This document shows, in pieces, positions 55,449-64,000 of a DNA stretch of 64,000 bases (position 1 is its first letter; the number at the start of each line of letters is the position of its first letter). Origin of the DNA: Haliotis asinina (Eukaryota > Mollusca > Gastropoda > Lepetellida > Haliotidae). A model generated the notes under the pieces. The model saw only the letters and a list, made by a program, of their open reading frames with translations. It was not told the DNA's origin and made no database searches. A program made the position numbers and the translations under genes. Location: positions 15,241,001-15,305,000 of the forward strand of contig NC_090287.1 in assembly GCF_037392515.1 (NCBI RefSeq). Direction: 5' to 3'.

Positions 55449-55612
55449 CTTATGCACATGATTGTCGAAAGAGGCAACTAACGGGATCAACTGGTCAGAC
55501 TCACTCGTTGACACGTCATAGGTTCCCAATTGCGCAGATCGATGGTCCAGACTCGATTATTTACCGATCGCCGCCATGTACCCGGACTATTGCTGAGTGC
55601 GGCGTAACTACT
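55449..55612 (+). repeat. (ACTC)n-tailed repeat with internal deletion
   Basis: TGATTGTCGAAAGAGGCAAC, GGGATCAACTGGTCAGACTC, CAATTGCGCAGATCGATGGT joined straight to CCAGACTCGATTATTTACCG, then TATTGCTGAGTGCGGCGTAA. Confidence 0.8.
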
Positions 55613-55619
55613 AGCAAAC

Positions 55620-56021
55620 ACAGATTCCGGTATGGTAGAAGAACGATGATGATGACGATAACAAGAAACTCTTATCTTAGAAAGAGACGACCACGTGGAC
55701 AGAACAAATGTGAAATTATGAAAATGGGAGAAGTCTATTTAGCAGCAACGTTTAAACGAAGGAGTGTGGTAATGTCGAAATGAAAGTTGGAGGATGAAGA
55801 AAAAGAGGTAGGAAAAGTCACAGATTCCGAGTGCGAGGACAGTAGCTCTGCAGATGATGATGATACTGACGGCGACCAGGATGAAACAACGACTTAAATC
55901 AAAGACACACAAACCCATTCAGTTCAAAATTGAGGAGACTAATAAAAGGAGAAAGCTTGAAAGAGAGCCGCATAGAAGAAGACGTTTAGGCATGTCGAGA
56001 CTTACTTTGGTAAGGATGAGT
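55620..56021 (+). other. Unassigned coding-like stretch (acidic and basic low complexity)
   Basis: One frame reads basic residues (LRKRRPRGQNKCEIMKMG, VYLAATFKRRS), one TGA, then KLEDEEKEVGKV and DSECEDSSSADDDDTDGDQD before TAA. An overlapping frame continues with QFKIEETNKRRKLEREP and ends near a GTAAGG at 56013. This could be a decayed gene, a transposon remnant or chance A/G-rich sequence. No family recognised. Confidence 0.25.
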
Positions 56022-56420
56022 TTGTTTTGTTTTATTTTTGTGTGTGTTTTTTTGTTTTTTCCATACTTTGCTTTTCAGTGATGAAGTTTTAACATTCAGT
56101 GCATGTGATTTATGAGTGACAGGACAGAAAAAATTAACACTTCTTATGTTTGAGTTCCACAGAATGTAAAGGTACACCTATTAGTAGTTGTTTTCGTTGT
56201 TTTTTCATACAATCTTTTTTTATTTCAGTAATGATTTTTCAATACTCACTATATGTGATTTACAAGTGACAGGACGAAAATATTTACATTAAAATGAGCC
56301 TTAAAGTTTTCCTAATGAAGACTTTTGACGTACAAGAAGAGCAAAGAGGGTAAAAGCGCAGAACAGATTCTTTGGTAGCCTCGGTAGAAAATCACCTTTA
56401 TGAAGTTTAAAAATTGCTAG

Positions 56421-56726
56421 TACATCGATCTTCGGCATTGCGGACAAGACACATTAGAAAATGACGATGTTCTCCGTTACAACGCCAACACCACCACAGT
56501 CCGACAACGAGAATATGACGACGCATCATCATATCGTCATGACACCTGCACGAAAAGCAAAGAACGTCATTGCAAACATGTCAAGAGCGTTTGGCAACGT
56601 CTCGTGCGCTATACGGAACAGATGCCGGTTTTGGGTTTCAGTTCTTCGAGCAATGATTTGAAGTTATGGAAAAGTCATCACGCTCGAGCACTCGGCATAG
56701 TCGACCAGACCAATACATCAATGTGA
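56421..56726 (+). other. Unassigned open frame of 101 codons without ATG start
   Basis: Open from the TAG at 56418 to the TGA at 56724, starting YIDLRHCGQDTLENDDVLRY and including HCKHVKSVWQRLVRYTEQMP and a Ser-rich part. Amino-acid composition is balanced and looks more coding-like than other frames nearby. It could be a last exon or a decayed gene. I do not recognise the sequence. Confidence 0.3.
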
Positions 56727-59092
56727 CGTCATTGTCTGTGATTACGTCACCGGTTTTCTGTACTAAAGATTTTAATTTTAATTCGATGTCCGATATTCTG
56801 TCTATAACTGTACACGTATGCACATGCGGCAGACAGCATAAAAAATATCACCAAAATCGGGCGTGTTTCTTAATCCTAAATACTTGGAAAAAGCCTCTTT
56901 ATATCGTTGTTGTCCATGGTAAAGATATGTTTCCGTGCTGTAATGCTTCACACTTTATACCAAAACCTTTTATACGCCCCAACGTCTGCAATTTTCAGCT
57001 GTAAAACGCTTTGTCCACATGGTTTTGTCTCCAGGATTCCTTTTACTCCACTTTCCCAATTTGATTTATGCGTCGGAACATACATACGTAATTTTTAGAC
57101 TACTTTCTTCTGCCGAGATATCCAAAAGTTTTTGTTTTTAATATCTCATTCGAAATATAATGAGGAAAAAGCTAAGGGATCACATGCAGTAAAGTAAAAG
57201 TATTCCTATATTTTTATCCTAGGTTTCTCCACGTGCCTTGTGAGGAAACCTGGAAACAAATAAGGGAACATTTGTGCTTTCATGCAATCCCTTACTTTTC
57301 CCCCTCAGTATGTTTTCTTCGGTATTAATTGCGCACAGACGCAATGTATTTATAGATGACAAATTGTTTGTTGTTCCTCACATATGTATTGGGTTAAATT
57401 CCTATCACCATCGAGGAGAAATTCTGTTACACGTCGCTCAAGTTATTCAGACATCTGTTTAAGTCACAGTTGGATCAAGAACACACTGTCACTGCATTTC
57501 TCCTTTTGAAACAATTACATTGTATTTTAGCATAGAGAAAGTTTGATGTATATAATGAAAAGACTTACGTGTAGGTGAAGGATTCCATCCACTGGAAAAG
57601 AATCTTTGATGTGCATGTATATGACACAGAGATCTCTGTGTAGGTAAAAGAATTCATTCCCCGAAGAAGACAAGCTGAATAAACATTTCAGTGGGATAGT
57701 TGAGTTTTAGCACTGGTGTGCTTCTGAGTGTTAAATATGATGTTTCTACTACGACCAGTTTCACTGTCTTGGTGGAATGTATTTTTCAGCATTTTTCAAT
57801 ATTTTTTATATCAGGAGTTATTGAACTGTGAGGAGTGGACAGTTCATTTGTTTATGGATTAAAAAAAAGAGACGAACATTTCAGAGGAGAATTTGCTATG
57901 AGCAGAGATTATTCAGATATGAGAGAGATGGAGTTAAGCATTTGTAATTCCAGTGAGGAGACGTTTCTTAGAAACACATAAATAATTAGAAGTGCCTTTG
58001 AGAAAACCTTTTGCGCATGCGCTTGCTTTACTTCTAGCGGAGCATCATTTTTGGTGATTCATTTTAGTTTCGTTATGGAACTGAGGAACCGTGAACTCGA
58101 TCGTTACTGTTTGACTGAAAGGTATCGCAATCAAGGAATGTCATCACCACGACCAGTATATTTCTGTATGAAAGAAGGGATCATCAACTTTTGTGTGGTA
58201 GATGGGTTGACATGTGACATCCCTGTTAATTAGAAATATTTGCATTATTTCATCTCACCTTTAAATATTAGGTGGAATAGATTACATACAACATATTTAG
58301 TCCGTGTATTTTCAGCGTAGTCGATGAAGTTAAAATGGACAATGCTTTCATCTATTAAATAGATACCACTTTCTTTGACTACACTTTGTCCATCATGACG
58401 TATGGTTTCGACCATATGTGTACTGTTCTTCCACTATACCGGAATCTGTGTTAGCTAAAGGTGTAGATGTTTAGGTGTGGTTTGTTGACTTTACGTGAGA
58501 TCATTTGCATAACGAGTTTTGTGGCGTGGTTGATATAGAACTTTAGTTTCAAGTATAAGAATCAGCTGTATATCGTATCACATACCACTACTCTGGTTAC
58601 ACCTAATAAACCCTCCTTCCGAATCTAATACACCTCAGTCAAGTGACCATTCTATCCTCTCTGGAACGATATTTAGCAATTCCCTTCGTGTTATCAACCT
58701 CCTGCCGTTTCAGTCAACCAGTCCGATCCCCCAAAGACAGGACCTTCAGCATCAGGCTGATCCGTCCTCTTTAGGTTCCTTACAAGCGAGCGATAGTTCT
58801 ATTTTTTCATCGACTTCAATATGGGAGATTCGACTTTAATGTCAGAGCATTTACACGTTTCATGCTGCCAAAAGACTTAATCGTTTCATTTTTTTTTAGG
58901 CAATGTGTTTGTGGTACAAAGATCTGATACAATCGGGTGAGTACGAAATTGTCGGACCTGACCGAGTCGGCTAGCTTGTCAGGAAAGACAGACATGGACC
59001 TAATAGGGGACTGGATGTGCTTCTTGAAGCAGTGTCAGTTGCGCGACTGGCTAGATCGGTCATCCTTCAGTCTATAGACAGTAAGGATGTCA

Positions 59093-59240
59093 TGCTAACA
59101 ATCGCCCATGCAGCAATATTCCAGCAATATCACGGCGGGGGACACCAGGTTTCATACATTGTACCCATGTGGGGAATCGAACCCGGGTTTTCAGTGTGAT
59201 GAGCGGACGCTTTAATTGTTACGCCAGCCCAGGGACCCTC
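59093..59240 (-). repeat. tRNA-derived SINE, reverse
   Basis: CAGCAATATTCCAGCAATAT, TGTACCCATGTGGGGAATCG, AACCCGGGTTTTCAGTGTGA and CGCTTTAATTGTTACGCCAG. Confidence 0.85.
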
Positions 59241-59838
59241 AATCGTCATATACAAGAGCAAAAGTCATTTGTGAAAGAGAGGCGATGACTTATGCTTACT
59301 GGTCCCCGTTCCACGATACGATATTAGCGCCAAGACAACCGTAGCCAGTGTTAATGTACGGGAATTGTGATAATCGTAGGTCCTGGGTAAATTCGTTGGG
59401 TATTTTGTATCAAGTACAAGTCAGTCACTTGTATCGGGCTGTTTCCTATAACACGTGTTTCTCAAGCCACCTCAAATGATGCTTTCAGAGGGAAACGGGC
59501 ATCACTTGTTTTAACTATACTGTGATACAAATACATAAATGAAGACATAACATGGTAAAACATATTGAAATGTGTACAGATAACACCAATTGTAGCTATA
59601 GTACAGCCACATAACAAGCACTAACAAATAACAGCAATTACTGTAACAATGTGGAACTGGAACCCAGACCCTTGGTCTGACAATTAAACACCCTACCCAC
59701 GGAGCCACCTAAATGCGAGGAACAGCCACACAGCGATGGTCACTGCTGACTGTCATGTTTGGGCTCTATATATCTGGGTATGTTTTATATACCTGGTGTA
59801 AGCGTTATTAATTTCAATAAATATATCGTGATGACAGT

Positions 59839-59961
59839 TCATGTGGACTTGCAGCATATCTTCAGTTGGTCAGGGAAATAGATCATGTTCAGTCGCCATA
59901 ACTTCCAGCCACCAAACAGGGTCTGCAGAAGCCAGAACACGAATGAGAACCAACTGCCGAC
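59839..59961 (-). CDS. TMEM179B: TMEM179B-like last exon
   Basis: On the - strand, acceptor GTCCTGTTTCAG then VGSWFSFVFWLLQTLFGGWK, a tail MIYFPDQLKICCKST and TGA; 41 codons, phase 0. Confidence 0.82.
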   Translation of the reverse strand, partial: VGSWFSFVFWLLQTLFGGWKLWRLNMIYFPDQLKICCKST

Positions 59962-61897
59962 CTGAAACAGGACCATGAAGTATTCAGTTACACACGCACG
60001 GACGCACATACGCACTTCGGGTCGGTTTGTTCTGGGTCCACGTGCACAAAGCGATGTTAGCGCTCCGATGATCGTAATTCAAATAACAGACTTACGATTG
60101 TCATTGTTGACATCGCTTTTGAATAGGCTCAATAGCAATGAACCATGATTCCATTATGGTGAAGCAAGTCTGCGAGTCTGACCATCCGATCAAGTTACTC
60201 GTCTCTTACGACAAGTTTGGTTACTGAAGACCGGATCTTCCGTGGTTGTATATGTAGTATGAAAAGTAATAACCGCGAATGATACCCGGAGTAGCATGTA
60301 TACGGCATGTGTATATCAATCCATATGGTGGTCGCTATGGCGACCTGTCCCTTGCTGGGACAACGTATGAATACGGAGATTATTGAAGCTCTGGACTGTG
60401 TGACTGAAGAATTTTCTTTGTGGGATATCGTCTTAATGTCGGTCGAAGTACTCTTTTGCTCTTCTTATTTCAAAATTCGAGTTTTGAGGAGAAATAAAGG
60501 TAAATAATGCTTAATTAGAGATACTTACTGTTGCTATACTTAAACACACGTGGAAGTTACTGCCGTCGTAACCTCGCCAGGATTGGAATGACTGGGCGTC
60601 GGAACAACTGTATCGTGATAAAAAAAACAACACTTGAATGATTGACGTGTCATAATTTTTTGAAAGTTGAAAAGTTGAAATAAACAAGTGACCTAATCTC
60701 AATGTCGATTTGGGCAAAGTTTAAGTTACACCATGCTGGGTCATCTTTATGGATGAAGTGAGCCGGAAGTGATGCGGCGTTAGATGATCACGTTGGTGAA
60801 ACCCTCACGGTTGGCGCTGACAATCCAAAATTAATAATCTCGTCTTTAAAAACACGACCATCGGACTCTGTCACGTCACAGGACGTCAACTCCATGATAG
60901 AGGTAATGTTACCTAACACTGAAGTAACAACAGAGCTAGATTGCAACAACTGCGATAAAAACAATTTCAAGTATATGAAAACGGGCCATTGAAATGAGAG
61001 TTTCAGAAACCCGCGGAAAATGTTGACTTGTTTCCCTTAGAGCGCTGGCATTTGAAGCAAGGATGGGCTGGTGTTTCTGTGAGACAGGTTGCGACAGAGT
61101 CATAGCGATGTTAGTAGCAGAATGGTAGTACCAGTAGTTAAATACTTATACAAGTAACAGTAGGGGAGATGTGGGTGAGTGGAAGGTACAGAGATACTGA
61201 ACTCACCTGGCTAAGTTTATGCCGTGGGCATTTGCCGTCATGAGCTGCTGACACACGTGGCTGAATCCTGCGCTGATGGTACAGGCGGATACCAGAACCA
61301 GCACCAAGACGGCCACCTCGCTGGCACAGTGGACCAGAAACCACAGTCGGGCGATGTCCACCCTGAACAGAAGAACATAACCAGATGATAAGGTACTGCA
61401 GATTACGAGCAGCATGGGTTACTGACCATACACTGGCCCTAACCTTTACCGATAGATACGATCCAAAATCACATTAATTGCAGCCCGCTACATAACACAC
61501 AAGAAGCACATTTCTACACCCCACCGCCGTGATATTGCTGGAACATTGCTTACCTGGGTATCAACCAATAATGAAAGCAATACTCTCACTCAGTTTATCA
61601 CCTTACCCATATGGAGTAGATGACGGCAACATTCAAGTTGATTACTGTGACGTTAACGTCACCCCTGTCACCTGAGACTACTTACTCTTTGTTTTTCTTC
61701 TGTTTAAAATACAAGAACACGTAGCCGCCTGCTGCGACGCTGGCGTAGATGAGAGAGAAGGCGACAGCGATGATGATGTTGTAGTCACAGACGGAGGCGT
61801 CAGATGGGAAATGAACTCTAAAATACCGGTATCTAGGCGTGACGGTGACATTGTAGGTGACGTCTGCGTACAGAAGACATCGGTGACCAAAGCTGAT
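59839..61897 (-). CDS. TMEM179B: TMEM179/TMEM179B-like membrane protein, first exon not in window
   Basis: Gene-level entry. Four - strand exons join in phase: 61686-61897, 61207-61362, 60529-60607 and 59839-59961 (stop at 59839-59841), about 188 residues in all. The first starts ISFGHRCLLYADVTYNVTV (GxRC-LY motif, NxT site), then SVCDYNIIIAVAFSLIYASV (membrane segment) and a Lys-rich loop. The second has LWFLVHC and EVAVLVLVLVSACTISAGF (membrane segment) and HVCQQL. The third has CSDAQSFQSWRGYDGSNF. The fourth has VGSWFSFVFWLLQTLFGGW (last membrane segment) and a short tail. The order and the SAC / SC-AQ / SW-FW features fit the TMEM179 family, closer to TMEM179B by eye. The missing N-terminus should hold the first membrane helix. 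Function is unknown for the family. Confidence 0.8.
60163..60240 (-). repeat. (ACTC)n-tailed repeat fragment, reverse
   Basis: Reverse matches to the family head: CTGCGAGTCTGACCATCCGA, CTCGTCTCTTACGACAAG, GGTTACTGAAGACCGGATCT. It lies in the last intron of the TMEM179B-like gene. Confidence 0.68.
60529..60607 (-). CDS. TMEM179B: TMEM179B-like exon: extracellular loop
   Basis: On the - strand, acceptor TATCACGATACAG, codons CSDAQSFQSWRGYDGSNF to CLSIAT, donor GTAAGT. Phase 2 in, 0 out. Confidence 0.78.
61207..61362 (-). CDS. TMEM179B: TMEM179B-like exon: third membrane segment
   Basis: On the - strand, acceptor TTCTGTTCAG, codons VDIARLWFLVHCASEVAVLV and on to AHGINLA, donor GTGAGT, phase 2. 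Confidence 0.82.
61517..61600 (+). repeat. SINE 3' fragment
   Basis: CACCCCACCGCCGTGATATT, GCTGGAACATTGCTTACC and a final ACTCTCACTCAG match the 3' part of the tRNA-derived SINE. Confidence 0.62.
61686..61897 (-). CDS. TMEM179B: TMEM179B-like exon: first loop and second membrane segment
   Basis: On the - strand, acceptor CCTCGTTTTCCAG, codons ISFGHRCLLYADVTYNVTVT, YFRVHFPSDASVCDYN, then a hydrophobic segment and FKQKKNKE; donor GTAAGT, phase 2. Confidence 0.82.
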
Positions 61898-62066
61898 CTG
61901 GAAAACGAGGCATTAAAATGAGAATCCTACGTATACATAATGTCCCACCTACTTTCACGTCTAATTGTGAATGGATGGTTTTGAATCATTATGATACTGA
62001 ACTTAGCCATATTCTAGCTTCATGACGCTGGTCGGTAAATAATCGATTCTTCATATAACAGTCAAG

Positions 62067-62067
62067 T

Positions 62068-62137
<70 letters not shown>

Positions 62138-62142
62138 CAGAT
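62067..62142. repeat. (GATA)n microsatellite
   Basis: About 18 uninterrupted GATA units followed by GACAGATA. Confidence 0.97.
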
Positions 62143-62338
62143 AACACTTTACCCGAGAGAAAAGTCTTTTTACATTCACTGAGTCATAAAAAGTAACATT
62201 AAACAACAATTAAGAAAACAACGAACATATCAAACACATATAATGACGAAGTTAATTAAATGTGTATTGTGAGTAATAACAAGTTAGTAATAACTATTTA
62301 TCACATATGCTATTTAAAAGTATAGCTTATGTTTAATG

Positions 62339-62340
<2 letters not shown>

Positions 62341-62370
<30 letters not shown>

Positions 62371-62385
62371 GGGTGGGGGTGGGGG
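62341..62385. repeat. (GT)n(GA)n and G-rich tract
   Basis: GTGTGTGTGA runs into GAGAGAGAGA repeats and then GGGTGGGGGTGGGGG, a potential G-rich structure. Confidence 0.9.
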
Positions 62386-63049
62386 ATTCTACAGCGGTGG
62401 TCGACATCATACATAGGTATCATTTATCACTTGACACAGTTTATACATACCGACGTGTTTTTAGTCTGACTCGACTTCTGAATCCATCAATGCTTTATGA
62501 GTTTAAGATAAAAATTATTTGATGATTTGCATGACGTGATATCATGATGAAAAGTGTACTATACACTATACATGTAGGTTTAGTGTAAGGCACGATAATG
62601 ATTCTAACCGTTTAGGACCTAAGCATACTGCAAGGCAACGTGTATCTATGTATATTTAACCCCCGCACCACCTCTCTTGTAAGTAAATCACAGCCGTATT
62701 TGCTGAGCTGTCACTGGAGAGGCTGATAGTATTTACTTGTCGATGTCAAGTGGATCTTCACCCACCTTTTGTAGATTTCAGTTGTCAATTGTATACAGGT
62801 CAAGATCTTGGTGCAGAGCTTTCATCGGAGTGAATGTTGATATGGTACTTCGATGAATGTGAAACATGATGTAAAAACAAGCAAACGTTGCAGGTTTTCA
62901 TTCACGATAACTATGCAGGACACCAATGAGACTATATGCGATGACAGTCAAGGTGAGGCATAAACAATTCCACAATGTATTAGAGTATTCAAGTCTTATA
63001 TCATGGAAATATATAGAGAGGATAGCCAAACATTATTCTAACTGAAAGT

Positions 63050-63200
63050 GAGGGGCGGTGAGGTAGCCTTTTGGTTCAATCGTCCGCTTGTCATGCTGAA
63101 GACCCGGGTTCGATTCCCCACCTGGGTACCACGTGTGAAGCCCATTTCTGATGATATTGCCGGAATATTGTCAAAAGCGGCGTAAATCAATACTCACTCT
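63050..63200 (+). repeat. tRNA-derived SINE, well preserved
   Basis: GGGGCGGTGAGGTAGCCTTT (A-box region), TGCTGAAGACCCGGGTTCGA with a perfect B box GGTTCGATTCC, GTGTGAAGCCCATTTCTG, GATATTGCCGGAATATTG and AATACTCACTC. It is the best reference copy here. Confidence 0.88.
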
Positions 63201-64000
63201 ACCTTTGCGAGGGCGCTTAGACACCTTGCTTTTTAACATGGTGGGTAATTATATGTGCGTGCGCGCTCGTATGTGTGTGTGTTTGGGTTGTGGATCTGGT
63301 GGCCATCCGACAATATGTAGTAATCAAGAACACACTGTCAGTATTTAGCACTTATTGGGACAAATTCTTGTAGTTTTTATTACACATGTAGCGTAGTCAA
63401 TAAGTAACAATTCAAGCCCCCAATCTCAATGGATTTGATTTTGAAATGCCTCAGATATCACACCCAAACCTCACTCCATGACCATTCCGGAGCATCGAAA
63501 CAACGGTTTCAGGCTTGAGGAATGACACAGATCGGGAGATAACTCTGATAGACAACTAAGAGATAGGCCTGTTGAATCGGTAGAGTGCCTGGTAGTTTAT
63601 GTTTACATTTGCAGGTGAGGATTTGCTGTTTAACTATAGATGTATTAACCATAGATAAGTATACATGTATGTTTAATCAGATGTTGCAATCAGATATACG
63701 TTATTATGATTTGAAAGCGTATTCACTACACAACTTCCAAGTTGGAGACCTTGTATTGAGATATCTGGACTAAAGAACTACCACAGCCTTCCTGATCAAT
63801 GTATTCAATTCACACTGTATTCAACACGATAATGCATAACACTTGCGATAGGACTGACTCACAGAAACACAAACATATATCTTAATAACTGTCGCTCCTG
63901 GTTGCTGTCATTTACACAACACTGATAGACGTAACATTCAATTTCGCCGTCCTTAATTTACATCACAACGATACCCGACACCTCCATTGTCAGTTGCTGT

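Larger units (their letters stand above)
53045..59838. other. Intergenic stretch between convergent CRTAC1 and TMEM179B-like genes
   Basis: Holds four (ACTC)n-tailed repeat copies (53335-55612), two unassigned open stretches (55620-56021 and 56421-56726), a reverse SINE (59093-59240) and a tRNA-like relic near 59640-59710. The rest (for instance 56750-59000) is A/T-rich with short ORFs only and nothing that I recognise. Confidence 0.6.
61898..64000. other. Upstream intron or 5' region of the TMEM179B-like gene
   Basis: I found no exon here on either strand. It contains the GATA and GA microsatellites and one SINE. The rest (62400-63050, 63210-64000) is A/T-rich without recognisable structure. 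Confidence 0.5.

Noticed and set aside
59640..59712. Possible reverse-strand tRNA-like sequence
   Set aside because: The region has tRNA-like order, but the B box is imperfect and the acceptor arms do not pair convincingly; most likely a SINE relic.
63085..63125. Possible tRNA gene (perfect B box)
   Set aside because: The surrounding sequence matches the SINE family with its 3' tail, and no cloverleaf with paired acceptor stem is visible.

Overview
The window looks like nuclear DNA of a marine gastropod, most likely an abalone (Haliotis). The evidence is intron-rich, animal-type genes with GT-AG introns, AT-rich non-coding DNA, and many copies of a roughly 250-base repeat ending in (ACTC)n, plus tRNA-derived SINEs of the kind I associate with abalone. 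The species is an inference; the animal and probable mollusc assignment is stronger.

Layout. (1) From 420 to 36931 on the + strand lie the last 13 coding exons of a PLEKHD1 orthologue (PH domain plus long coiled coil); its first exons are left of the window. Its introns hold a frameshifted FLYWCH/MULE transposase relic on the - strand (about 5935-7938) split by a 759-bp pogo-type element (6328-7086), a (GAT)n tract ending at a splice acceptor, several hairpin repeats, and, in the last intron, a nearly complete 6.2-kb DIRS-like tyrosine-recombinase retrotransposon (about 23247-29495). (2) From 36932 to 46987 I see no convincing gene, only repeats and two MITE-like inverted-repeat elements. (3) From 46988 to about 53044 on the + strand is a CRTAC1 homologue (signal peptide, FG-GAP/VCBS calcium-binding repeats, UnbV/ASPIC domain) in nine clear exons and one likely terminal exon. 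(4) From 53045 to 59838 are SINE clusters and two unassigned open stretches. (5) From 59839 to 61897 on the - strand are the last four coding exons of a TMEM179/TMEM179B-like four-pass membrane protein; its first exon is not visible and should lie beyond 61898. CRTAC1 and this gene are convergent.

The three host genes are a probable cytoplasmic membrane-binding coiled-coil protein, a secreted matrix-type glycoprotein and a small membrane protein. Nothing in the sequence ties them to one pathway. The best candidates for something notable are the young DIRS-like element, whose Gag-like protein carries a Cys-rich module and an SR-protein-like RS domain; the nested transposon insertion; a pair of alternative last exons in PLEKHD1; and a hydrophobic, possibly GPI-signal, C-terminal exon in CRTAC1 in place of the EGF domain of vertebrate relatives. 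All exon limits were read by eye from splice consensus and phase continuity and are unconfirmed by transcripts.
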